The translations under genes were made by a program, and so were the position numbers. A stretch of DNA of 7,891 nucleotides, from the NCBI GenBank assembly GCA_963657295.1, contig CAVKMX010000107.1, positions 1 through 7,891 on the forward strand, written 5' to 3'. The notes beneath the pieces were generated by a model. That model did not search any database. It had not been told where the DNA came from and saw nothing but the letters and a program-made list of their open reading frames with translations. This DNA is from CAG-791 sp963657295. GTDB taxonomy: Bacteria > Bacillota > Clostridia > Lachnospirales > Lachnospiraceae. The stretch's first letter is position 1; every line of letters starts with the position of its first letter. Shown in pieces: positions 1-6,799 of this stretch.

Positions 1-500
1 GTATCCTGCTGTCCGGCCTTGTGATGCAGCTGGTGGGTCTTGGAGAGTCAATCATTCCGTCAGGGAGAACTTTGAAATATGGTGAGGTATGCTTCACAGC
101 GGCGGCAGCGGCATTGACCGTTCTGCTGTCCGGAAGCGTTATAAATTTGCGGGATTGCTTTGCAAATGCACTGGATGGCTATCGCGCATACACAGAGATG
201 CATCAGGTGGCCGAAGAGTATCAGAACGCAGACTGTCTTTATGTAGCCGGCAAAGAGGATAACCTTCTCGAGAGCCTGTGGTTCGAATTCGGTGAGTATG
301 ATGAATTCAAGAGAATTTCCGCGGAAGAGTATGAGCAGGTGTCTTCAGAGGACGAGTGGTCGGAAATTCTGAGGGGAAGAGAAACAGAGAATATGATCAT
401 TCTCTATTTGCCGGAGCAGCTGGCCCTTCCGGAGGGAGCAGAATTGTTGGCTGTCAACAATGGTTTTCAGGTGGCTTTGATCGGGAACGACGACCATTGA
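1..500 (+). CDS. C-terminal part of a polytopic membrane protein (5' end outside window)
   Basis: The frame is open from the left edge (first complete codon at base 3) to a TGA at 498-500, giving 165 residues with no start of its own. In-frame GTG (21) and ATG (24) codons exist, but they fall inside hydrophobic sequence with no ribosome binding site, so this is read as a truncated gene and not a short one. It begins in the tail of one membrane helix (LLSGLVMQLVGLG) and has a second helix at about residues 34-52 (AAAAALTVLLSG). A soluble, acidic C-terminal domain of about 110 residues follows, rich in Glu/Asp and Tyr. That plan, a helix bundle ending in a small soluble domain, is common among GT-C-type transferases and other surface-polysaccharide membrane proteins, and the downstream genes fit that context. 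No catalytic motif is visible in this fragment, so the family stays open. Base composition is less GC-rich than in the genes from 2957 onward. Confidence 0.8.
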   Translation, partial: ILLSGLVMQLVGLGESIIPSGRTLKYGEVCFTAAAAALTVLLSGSVINLRDCFANALDGYRAYTEMHQVAEEYQNADCLYVAGKEDNLLESLWFEFGEYDEFKRISAEEYEQVSSEDEWSEILRGRETENMIILYLPEQLALPEGAELLAVNNGFQVALIGNDDH

Positions 501-558
501 ATGATCATTGAGGACAAGAGGACAGGAAAGGGAGTACGGGCCGGTGCATTGGCCTCCT

Positions 559-563
559 GAGGT
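559..563 (+). promoter_or_regulatory. Ribosome binding site that complicates the start of the small membrane protein
   Basis: GAGGT lies only 2 bases before the ATG at 566, which is unusually tight. It lies 8 bases before an in-frame GTG at 572, which is ideal spacing, and 17 bases before the ATG at 581, which is too far. On spacing alone GTG 572 is the best start. The ATG at 566 is kept as the gene boundary because the three choices differ by at most five residues, all before the first membrane segment. Confidence 0.4.
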
Positions 564-565
564 AG

Positions 566-940
566 ATGGGTGTGTGCAGAATGAGCAATCACAACGTACG
601 GCACGGAACAGAGAGAACAGGATATTGGCGTGAGCTGCGCAGGAGCTGGAGGGAAATTCTGTGGCTGACAGCTGCATTTGGCACGGTGTTTTCCTTAAAG
701 GGCGCCTCGGTGGAATCTCTGGTGCGTGCAAACGCAGAACGTTCCGTTCCGGGTCCGGAGGATGCAGGGGTCGTCGTACCGATGCTGACAGGACAATTCG
801 AACTGGCATCGGATCAGAATCTCTGGTACAGCTATCGATATGCCTTATGCGGAATTGTGATCGGATTGGCGGTCTCTGCGATGTTTGTATTGGTAAGACA
901 ATGGATCGGAAACAGGAAGCGATTGCATGAAGCAGAGTAG
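566..940 (+). CDS. Small protein with two membrane segments, function unknown
   Basis: I do not recognise this 124-residue protein. Its N-terminus is basic (RELRRSWRE at about 22-30). A first hydrophobic segment follows at about 31-45 (ILWLTAAFGTVFSLKG), then a loop of about 45 residues, then a second hydrophobic segment at about 91-112 (YALCGIVIGLAVSAMFVLV) and a short basic tail (RQWIGNRKR). By the positive-inside rule both ends would be cytoplasmic and the loop outside the cell. The gene starts 65 bases after the upstream stop and overlaps the start of the DUF6056-like gene by 14 bases, so translation of the two is probably coupled and their products may act together. Two helices around an external loop recall chain-length regulators of the Wzz/YveK type, but the loop is far too short and no family motif is seen. 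The start could be ATG 566, GTG 572 or ATG 581. The continuous frame, the binding site and the overlap support a real gene. Confidence 0.65.
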   Translation: MGVCRMSNHNVRHGTERTGYWRELRRSWREILWLTAAFGTVFSLKGASVESLVRANAERSVPGPEDAGVVVPMLTGQFELASDQNLWYSYRYALCGIVIGLAVSAMFVLVRQWIGNRKRLHEAE

Positions 941-2882
941 GACAAAATCCATTACTTTCGAAAGAGTGTGTGCTGCAGCTGCTGCAATGCTGTTCCTGCT
1001 CTCTCTCCTCCCCATTGCGATGGTGGCACCTTACGCGCGTTCTACGGGAGATGATCTGAACTACAGTGCCGGGGTGCATCACGCCCTGGCCGGAGGAGAA
1101 GGATGGCGCAGCGTGCTGGCAGCTGTCCGGATGACGGTGAAGAACACCTGGCATTCGTGGCAGGGGACCTGGTCCTCTGTGGCCCTGTTCAGTCTGCAGC
1201 CGGGAATCTGGGGAAACCAATATTATCCCATCACGGTTCCGGTCGCTCTGGTGTGCATTCTGGGAGGCACCGGATATTTTCTCCATGTGGTGGGCAGCCG
1301 AAGGGGGATCACGAGGAGCGGCGGGGCCGCAGTTTTCTCTCTGACGGGACTCCTGCTGGTTCAGTATATGCCAAATATGCAGTGCGGCCTGTTCTGGTGG
1401 ACCTCCGTGGCGCATTACTGCATTCCCTATGGGGTGACGCTGTTGTGCATGGGCTGGAGCCTGCGCTTTCTGGATACAGGGAGAGTGACTTTTCTTGCCG
1501 GCTGCTGCATCGGCATGGCCTATCTGGGCGGTGCAGGATATCCGGAGGTGGTGCTGGGAGCGGTATGGCTCTTCCTGCTGATGCTGGTGCAGGTCTTTCG
1601 GCCGGTGACGGCAGCACGGCGGCAGTGTGCACCGGAAGGAGAAAAGGCAGCCGACAGATGCAGGATGCACGGGCCGATTTCGCAGGAGCAGAGGCCCGAG
1701 GAGAACGTATCGGACAGAAGGAATAGATGGAATAGAAGGAACAGAGCGGGCAGGATGAGCCGGCGCTTCTGCTGGCTCATCCTGCCGTTTGCCTTGGAAA
1801 TGGCCGGCTTTGCAGTGAGTGCTGTCGCACCGGGGAACCGGAACCGCGGCGGCGAGAGCTTCGGCTTCAGCGTCGGAAAGGTGCTGTGGACACTGGCCGC
1901 CTGTATGAGGGAGGGCATCACGGAGACGGCCGTGTATTTCGTACGCGTACGGCCGCTGCTGCCGCTCCTTGTGATCCTCGTGCTGCTCCTGCTGTTGGAT
2001 TCCGCCAGAAACGGAAGAGATGAGAAAGGCACCGGGAAAGGCGTCGGAGAGGATGCCGATAAGAACACCGGGAAGAGCCTTGAACCTAGGACATGGGAGC
2101 AGGGCGCGGCAGGCCGGAAGTGTAACCTGGGAGCCATTCTGGCGGCGGGCTTTGTCATCTGCATCGTGCGGGCACCCGTTCTCTATGCAGGGACCGATGC
2201 CTCCGGCGGAGTGCCGGATTCCTATTGGTTCATCACGGTGACGGCGCTGGTCTGGCTGCTGGAGACCATTCTCGGGCCGCAGAGGAATCCGAGGAGAGAA
2301 GCTGTTCCGTACGGGAATCCGAGTGAGGAGGCGTCACACGCAGCGGCATCCGGGAATCCGAGTGAGGAGGCGTCACACGCAGCGGCATCCGGGAATCCGA
2401 GTGAGGAGGCGTCACACGCAGTGGCGTCCGGAACTCTGAGCGAGGAAGCAGTGCACACATTGGCGGCAGGGAAACGTGCGGATGACGCGTGCCGGGAGAG
2501 CCGAGGGGGAACAACAGGGAACAAAACAGGGGGGGAGACAGGAGGCAAACAGATGCCGCGGCAGAGCCTGTATCAGGCAGGCATCGTCGTGATCAGTGTG
2601 TTCCTGCTCCTGATGCTCCGGCATCTTGTCGGTTCCACGGTGGATTATGCCTGCGTGCGGTTCGTGCGCAGCGGTGCCCTTGCGGATTACCATGCGCAGA
2701 TGGAGGAGTGGCTGGATATCCTGGAGGATCCGGACATTGCCGAGGCAGAGCTGCCTGCCATGAACGATGAACAGGGGCCCTTTATGCTGATGGTCCCGCT
2801 GGACGATCCGGCGGCCTGGTCGAGCAGTGTATACGCAAGATATTACGGCAAGCAATCGGTGGTTTGTGTACCGAGAGAATGA
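927..2882 (+). CDS. DUF6056-like polytopic membrane protein, probable GT-C-type glycosyltransferase
   Basis: This is a 651-residue membrane protein. After an N-terminal helix (about 14-34) comes an external loop with an acidic pair, GDDLN (41-45), then NTWHSWQGTW (73-82) and, further on, SAVAPGN (298-304). This order of motifs is what I associate with DUF6056, a family of bacterial membrane proteins with GT-C-like layout. In GT-C enzymes an early Asp pair on the first external loop usually binds the lipid-phosphate sugar donor. About ten hydrophobic segments are visible, and the last ~80 residues are soluble (LADYHAQMEEWLDILEDPD onward). Three hydrophilic low-complexity stretches interrupt the helices at about 231-280, 359-400 and 451-547. 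They are rich in Arg, Gly, Glu and Asn, and the third contains a 39-bp tandem repeat. The start is supported by AGGAAG at 914-919, 7 bases upstream. The gene overlaps the preceding one by 14 bases. The transferase role is inferred from layout; substrate and linkage cannot be read from the sequence. Confidence 0.88.
   Translation: MKQSRTKSITFERVCAAAAAMLFLLSLLPIAMVAPYARSTGDDLNYSAGVHHALAGGEGWRSVLAAVRMTVKNTWHSWQGTWSSVALFSLQPGIWGNQYYPITVPVALVCILGGTGYFLHVVGSRRGITRSGGAAVFSLTGLLLVQYMPNMQCGLFWWTSVAHYCIPYGVTLLCMGWSLRFLDTGRVTFLAGCCIGMAYLGGAGYPEVVLGAVWLFLLMLVQVFRPVTAARRQCAPEGEKAADRCRMHGPISQEQRPEENVSDRRNRWNRRNRAGRMSRRFCWLILPFALEMAGFAVSAVAPGNRNRGGESFGFSVGKVLWTLAACMREGITETAVYFVRVRPLLPLLVILVLLLLLDSARNGRDEKGTGKGVGEDADKNTGKSLEPRTWEQGAAGRKCNLGAILAAGFVICIVRAPVLYAGTDASGGVPDSYWFITVTALVWLLETILGPQRNPRREAVPYGNPSEEASHAAASGNPSEEASHAAASGNPSEEASHAVASGTLSEEAVHTLAAGKRADDACRESRGGTTGNKTGGETGGKQMPRQSLYQAGIVVISVFLLLMLRHLVGSTVDYACVRFVRSGALADYHAQMEEWLDILEDPDIAEAELPAMNDEQGPFMLMVPLDDPAAWSSSVYARYYGKQSVVCVPRE
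1719..1745 (+). repeat. Three copies of a 9-bp unit inside the DUF6056-like gene
   Basis: Three consecutive 9-base units, AGGAATAGA, TGGAATAGA and AGGAACAGA, are in frame and encode RNRWNRRNR (residues 265-273). They sit in the first hydrophilic insertion of the protein. Neighbouring units differ by one or two bases, as expected from slippage duplication followed by drift. Each unit is three codons, so gain or loss of one would keep the frame. Confidence 0.8.
2313..2468 (+). repeat. 39-bp in-frame tandem repeat, four copies
   Basis: Units lie at 2313-2351, 2352-2390, 2391-2429 and 2430-2468. The first two are identical base for base, the third differs from them at two positions near its end, and the fourth is degenerate. 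The stretch just upstream (about 2283-2312) resembles a decayed earlier copy. Each unit encodes 13 residues, GNPSEEASHAAAS, covering residues 463-514 of the DUF6056-like protein. Because 39 is a multiple of three, changes in copy number lengthen or shorten the loop without breaking the frame. The identity of the first two copies suggests recent duplication or ongoing exchange. Confidence 0.95.
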
Positions 2883-2901
2883 CGGAGGTTAACCGTTGGA
2901 T

Positions 2902-2939
2902 CGATGCAATATCCATAGCTTCACGTTGAAGAGGCATCG
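2902..2939 (+). other. Nested inverted repeat in the gap before the SGNH-like gene
   Basis: CGATGC (2902-2907) pairs with GCATCG (2934-2939). Inside it, CTTCA (2919-2923) pairs with TGAAG (2927-2931) around a CGT loop. It lies in the 74-base gap between the DUF6056-like stop and the next start, ending about 10 bases before the GGGAGAG binding site. No T-run follows, so it is not a standard intrinsic terminator. It could be an mRNA processing or translation-modulating hairpin, or chance. Confidence 0.35.
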
Positions 2940-2956
2940 GGGTACATGGGAGAGCT

Positions 2957-3973
2957 ATGCGTAGCAAGAAAACAATAGCGCGGCGGGTGCTGCAGCTCCT
3001 GCTCTTTGGCGCTTTATTTTATCTGGGAGAGGGAGTGCTGGCCCTGCTGCTGTGCAGGGAGCCGTCCTCCTGGGGGCGGCGGATCCTGAATCAGGTTTAT
3101 CAGGAGAGCAGGATAGACAGCTGCTTCGTCGGCGGGTCGCAGGTGCTGCAGGGAATTGACCCGGACGTTGCATCCGGGTTGCTGGGCGGAACGGCGGTGA
3201 ACCTCACGTCCTCGCAGCAGCCGCCTGCGGCGACGGCGGCGCTGGTGCGGGAGGCGCTGCGGGAGCATCCGGAGATTTCGAAGGTATACGTCTCCCTGGA
3301 TTATTCACTGGTGATGGCGGAGGATGTGAATCTGGAGAGCATCTACATCGTGTCGGATGCCATGAAGCCGTCCTGGAACAGGGTGCGGTATCTGCTGCGG
3401 GCAACGCCGCAGGAATATTATGTCAACAGCTTTCTGCCGCTTCGGAAGGGGGAGAGCTATGCCTTCTCCCTGTCGGAGATCCGATCGAACCTTCAGACGC
3501 TGTTCTCCGAGGATTATCGGAGTCGGCGCGCCGTGCGGGGCTTTGCGGACAATGCGGGGATGAGCGAGGCGGAGTTCGAGGCACTGGCTTCGAGGATCCG
3601 GGAGGGGGATGAGGTGCAGCCCCTGGCAGACGAGACGGGAGAGGTCGTATTGCCGGAGCGCTCGGCGCGGGCCATTCGGGACATTCTGGCGGCCTGTGAG
3701 GAGAACGGGATCCGTCCGGTTTTCTTCGCGACGCCGATGCCGGCCTTCGTGACGGAGAAGATTTCCGATTATGATCAATATGTCCGGGCAGTCGAGGAAC
3801 TTCTCTCGGCCGCGGGCGCAGCGTATTATGATTACAACACCGATGCCTCGGATGCGGCTGCGGAGAGCGTCTCGCAGTTCGACCGGTGCGCGGCGGAGAA
3901 TTTTACGGACGAATATCATCTGAGCGGCGAGGGCGCCGGACGGTTTACGGAACTGCTGCTGGGATCCGGATGA
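2957..3973 (+). CDS. Membrane-anchored SGNH-hydrolase-like protein, possible glycan acyl modification
   Basis: The protein has 338 residues. A basic N-terminus (MRSKKTIARR) precedes one membrane helix at about 10-33, with no lipobox or obvious cleavage site, so it is probably anchored with the rest outside the cell. Next comes SCFVGGSQVLQGIDPDV (55-71), matching the GxS-type nucleophile block seen in DltD-, AlgX/AlgJ- and DUF1574-like SGNH proteins, with Ser61 the candidate nucleophile. VNLTSSQQ (81-88) matches the second conserved block of such proteins, with Asn82 a candidate oxyanion residue. Near the end TDEYHLSGEG (317-326) gives the Asp-x-x-His pair (Asp318, His321) of the triad. In related systems these proteins transfer or remove O-acyl groups on exported polysaccharide or teichoic acid, often with an MBOAT partner; none lies in this window. 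The binding site GGGAGAG is at 2948-2954. The gene sits 74 bases after its upstream neighbour and 27 before the GT4 gene. The fold call is fairly secure; the substrate is unknown. Confidence 0.87.
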   Translation: MRSKKTIARRVLQLLLFGALFYLGEGVLALLLCREPSSWGRRILNQVYQESRIDSCFVGGSQVLQGIDPDVASGLLGGTAVNLTSSQQPPAATAALVREALREHPEISKVYVSLDYSLVMAEDVNLESIYIVSDAMKPSWNRVRYLLRATPQEYYVNSFLPLRKGESYAFSLSEIRSNLQTLFSEDYRSRRAVRGFADNAGMSEAEFEALASRIREGDEVQPLADETGEVVLPERSARAIRDILAACEENGIRPVFFATPMPAFVTEKISDYDQYVRAVEELLSAAGAAYYDYNTDASDAAAESVSQFDRCAAENFTDEYHLSGEGAGRFTELLLGSG

Positions 3974-4000
3974 GCATCGTGCAGACAGGAGAAGGCGGCA

Positions 4001-5044
4001 ATGAGAAATTTATTCATCACAACCTATGACGGAGAGTGGAAGGGTCCTGCGGGAGTTCTGCAGGAGCGCCTGGGGTATGAGCTTCTGGAGCTGCACGGGA
4101 AGGAATACGGCAATTTCCCGACGAAGGGGGAGTTGCTGGGGAAGGAGCTCGGCAATTCCCGGAACCTGTTCCGGCACCGGCGGGAGATTGACGGCGCGGG
4201 GACGGTGATCTGCTCCAATTACTGCGCCCTGGTGCTCCTCCTGATGAAGAAGCTCCGCCTGGTTTCCTTTGACCGTCTCCTGTGGTTCGGCGTCTATGTG
4301 CATCGGCCGAAGATGATCGGGGTCTGCCGGCGGCTGATCCATTTTGCACTGCCGAGGGAGGAGCTGTCCGCCGGGGGCGAGGCGGTGAAGTTCAGGGTGG
4401 TGGTGTTCTCCCGTCCGGAGATCGGGCTGTATGAGAAGGGCTTTTCACTGAGCAGAGAGCATTTCCTCTACGTCCCGTACGGGGAATGGAACCCGGCGAA
4501 GCAGCTCGCACCCGGGGGAGATGAGGGGTATTATTTCTCCGGCGGATATGCGAATCGGGATTTCGTCACGCTGGCGCAGCTGTTCCAGGATCGTCCCTGG
4601 AGGCTGGTCATTGCGGCATCGAGGGCCAACACGGACTTCGTGCGCTACTGCGGGGAGCACACCCTTTCCGACAACATTACGGTGCACTGGGACATTCCGG
4701 CGGAGGAGTTCAACCGGCTCCTTCGCTTCTCGCATGCGGTGATTCTCCTCATGAAATACAACACCGGCGCCAGCGGCCAGGTGGTGCTGCTGACGGCGCT
4801 GGAGCACGAAAAGCTCATCATTGCCTCGTATACCGACGTGGTGGATGAATACGTGCAGGATGAGAGGACCGGGCTGATCCTGCGGGAGAAATCGCAGAAG
4901 GCGCTGGAGGCGGTGATGAAGCGGGTCAGCGATCCTGCGCAGCAGGAGCACATGGCGGAGCTGGCAAGGGCCGGACGGCGGCATTACGAGGAGACGTTCT
5001 CTTACCGGGCTATCGCGGATTATCTGGAAAGAGAGCTTTCCTGA
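4001..5044 (+). CDS. Cytosolic GT-B glycosyltransferase, GT4-type
   Basis: The protein has 347 residues and no signal peptide or membrane helix, so it should be cytosolic or peripheral to the membrane. The two-lobed GT-B plan is visible. The N-terminal lobe begins MRNLFITTYDGEWKGPAG, and a linker (HFLYVPYGEW, 154-163) leads to the C-terminal lobe, which opens with YFSGGYANRDF (178-188), the usual start of the donor-binding half in GT4 enzymes. After it come GASGQVVLLTALEHEKLIIAS (256-276), which corresponds to the donor-site EX7E region though the first Glu is not obvious, and DEYVQDERTGLIL (282-294). GT4 enzymes transfer sugar from a nucleotide-sugar donor with retention of configuration, here probably to a lipid-linked surface-glycan precursor. 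The start has AGGAG at 3987-3991, 9 bases upstream. The gap to the next gene is 9 bases, so the two are very probably cotranscribed. Donor and acceptor cannot be read from the sequence. Confidence 0.88.
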   Translation: MRNLFITTYDGEWKGPAGVLQERLGYELLELHGKEYGNFPTKGELLGKELGNSRNLFRHRREIDGAGTVICSNYCALVLLLMKKLRLVSFDRLLWFGVYVHRPKMIGVCRRLIHFALPREELSAGGEAVKFRVVVFSRPEIGLYEKGFSLSREHFLYVPYGEWNPAKQLAPGGDEGYYFSGGYANRDFVTLAQLFQDRPWRLVIAASRANTDFVRYCGEHTLSDNITVHWDIPAEEFNRLLRFSHAVILLMKYNTGASGQVVLLTALEHEKLIIASYTDVVDEYVQDERTGLILREKSQKALEAVMKRVSDPAQQEHMAELARAGRRHYEETFSYRAIADYLERELS

Positions 5045-5053
5045 GGGAGAGAA

Positions 5054-6799
5054 ATGAGGGTTCGTGAGAGTGTGATTTCCATATGCCGGGAGGAGGGGAA
5101 GCCCTTCCGGCGGCTGTATCTGTACAGCCTTTTCCTGTATCTGCCGCTGATCGTTCTGCGGCTGACCAACAGCATGGACGGCATGTGGGATCAGGACGAT
5201 CACGTGACGGGGGCAGCGGAGCTGCGGATCGGACGGTGGTTCTGGCCGTATCTGGATCGGCTGCGGCTGAACATCTCCCTGGATCCGTTCCCGGCGCTGG
5301 TCTCGCTGGCACTGTTCACGGCGGGGTTCCTGCTCGCGCTGTCCGCGCTGCGGCTGCGGAGGACCTGGATTACCTGCGGCGCCGGCCTTCTCTTTCTCTC
5401 ATCGCCGGCGGTGCTGTGCCAGCTCTCCTACAGCTATATGTCCATTACGTTTGCCGTCGGATTCCTCCTGGCGGTGCTGGCCGTGCGGGTGCTGACAGGG
5501 GACGAGGACGCGGCGTCCGGCCCGGTGCAGCACCTGCTGCGGAATCCGCGTATTCCGGCATCGGCGGTGTTCATCGCGCTCATGATGGGGTGCTACCAGG
5601 CTTTCCTGGGCGTCACCTGCGTGCTGGCGCTGTTCGTCTTCCTCCTGCTGCTGAAGCGGGAGAGAGAGGTGCGGCGGGCCTTCTCCTTTGCACTGCAGGT
5701 GCTGGTGTCTCTGGTGCTGGGAGCGGTTCTGTATGAGCTCTGTCTGCATGCCTGCCTTGCGTATTACGGGGAGACGCTGTCGGACTACAACGGTGCCGAT
5801 GCCATTACCTTCTCCGGCGTTCTGGGGAATCTGCCGGCGAGCCTCCGGCATACCTACGTTTCCTTCCGGTATTATTACGGGCAGAGCGGGAGCCGCTTTC
5901 ATGCCCTGCAGGGACAGGGCTGGTTCCCGGTGCTGTATGCGGTGCCGGCGGCCGGCGCCGTGCTGCTCCTCGGGCAGACGGTCCAAAGCGGAGGGGAACA
6001 GAACCGTTCGAAGGACGGCCGCCTCAGGAAAGGCGCAGAGGCAGGGGAGGACCGGCAGGGGAGCAGGAGAAACGGCTCCCTGCTGCGTGCCGGCCTGATG
6101 GTGCTCGCGCTGGTGCTGATCCCGGTTTATGCCAACAGCTTCTTCCTGCTGGCTGCCTCCTCGGAGACGCAGATGCAGATGACGGGAGGCATGGCGTTTT
6201 CCCTTCCGCTCCTTCTGTGCCTGTGGGAGGAGGTCCTGCACGGGGAGATGCAGATGGGAGAAACATCCGGGGTGTTCGGAAGCGGCAGCTTTCCTGACAG
6301 AGCGGGCAATCCAATCGGAGCAGGCCGCCGCGGAAGGCTCCTTGGCGGGATCTGTGCGGCCGGGATGGCAGCGCTTCTGTACGGCGCGGCCGCACAGGCG
6401 GTGACGGATGAATATGCCATGTACGCGGGACGGCAGGTTACCGCGACGCTGGCCGGACGGGTACTGGATCAGCTCGCCCTGGCGGGAACCGATTATACGG
6501 AGCAGGTGGTCATGGTCTATGGACAGCCGGCGCAGTCGCCGCTGTTCCGGCATACGGAGCTGTATGACAGAGCCAATTACTACGCGCAGTACGGGAACTG
6601 GGCGGCCGGAACGGAGGCCAACCGGCTGTGCTGGTCCAATTTCTTCGGAACGCAGCTGCGGGTAAACGTGAACTATGCGCAGGGAGACACGCTGGAGACC
6701 ATTTATCATTCTCCGGAGGTGGCGGCCATGCCGGTGTATCCTGCGGCCGGTTCGACCGCGAGCGTGTGGGGCGTGACCGTGGTGAAGGTCAGTGAGTAG
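5054..6799 (+). CDS. GtrII-type polytopic glucosyltransferase-like membrane protein
   Basis: The protein has 581 residues with about ten hydrophobic segments. The first (about 22-37) leads into an external loop with DQDDHVTG (46-53) and GRWFWPYL (60-67). This acidic cluster followed by Gly-Arg-Trp is the hallmark I associate with the GtrII glucosyltransferase family, known from serotype-converting O-antigen glucosylation, where lipid-linked glucose is used outside the membrane. GCYQAFLG (179-186) after a mid-protein helix also fits. The C-terminal ~130 residues are soluble and end in MPVYPAAGSTASVWGVTVVKVSE-like sequence, as expected for the family. Hydrophilic insertions at about 312-341 (Gly, Arg, Glu-rich) and 397-429 separate later helices, echoing those in the DUF6056-like protein. 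The start has a GAGGG/GGAG site at 5043-5049, 4-6 bases upstream, and lies 9 bases after the GT4 stop. It probably decorates the glycan outside the cell; the sugar need not be glucose in this organism. Confidence 0.92.
   Translation: MRVRESVISICREEGKPFRRLYLYSLFLYLPLIVLRLTNSMDGMWDQDDHVTGAAELRIGRWFWPYLDRLRLNISLDPFPALVSLALFTAGFLLALSALRLRRTWITCGAGLLFLSSPAVLCQLSYSYMSITFAVGFLLAVLAVRVLTGDEDAASGPVQHLLRNPRIPASAVFIALMMGCYQAFLGVTCVLALFVFLLLLKREREVRRAFSFALQVLVSLVLGAVLYELCLHACLAYYGETLSDYNGADAITFSGVLGNLPASLRHTYVSFRYYYGQSGSRFHALQGQGWFPVLYAVPAAGAVLLLGQTVQSGGEQNRSKDGRLRKGAEAGEDRQGSRRNGSLLRAGLMVLALVLIPVYANSFFLLAASSETQMQMTGGMAFSLPLLLCLWEEVLHGEMQMGETSGVFGSGSFPDRAGNPIGAGRRGRLLGGICAAGMAALLYGAAAQAVTDEYAMYAGRQVTATLAGRVLDQLALAGTDYTEQVVMVYGQPAQSPLFRHTELYDRANYYAQYGNWAAGTEANRLCWSNFFGTQLRVNVNYAQGDTLETIYHSPEVAAMPVYPAAGSTASVWGVTVVKVSE

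Noticed and set aside
501..560. A 19-codon frame starting with ATG directly after the first gene's TGA, in the same frame (MIIEDKRTGKGVR...).
   Set aside because: It has no ribosome binding site and no recognisable content; it is most likely untranslated or a trace of an earlier C-terminus. The perfect palindrome AATGATCATT at 500-509 is too short to call a site.
566..940. Wzz/YveK-type chain-length regulator.
   Set aside because: The two-helix plan is similar, but the external loop of about 45 residues is far too short, and the Pro-rich motif at the second helix is absent.
345..1670. A 441-residue reverse-strand frame.
   Set aside because: It lies across three well-supported forward genes, has a His/Pro/Arg/Ser-rich antisense-type composition, and shows no family motif. 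The other long reverse frames (for example 5399-6709 and 7015-7647) look the same.
2313..2468. CRISPR-like array.
   Set aside because: The units are contiguous with no spacers and are in frame within a gene, so this is a coding tandem repeat.
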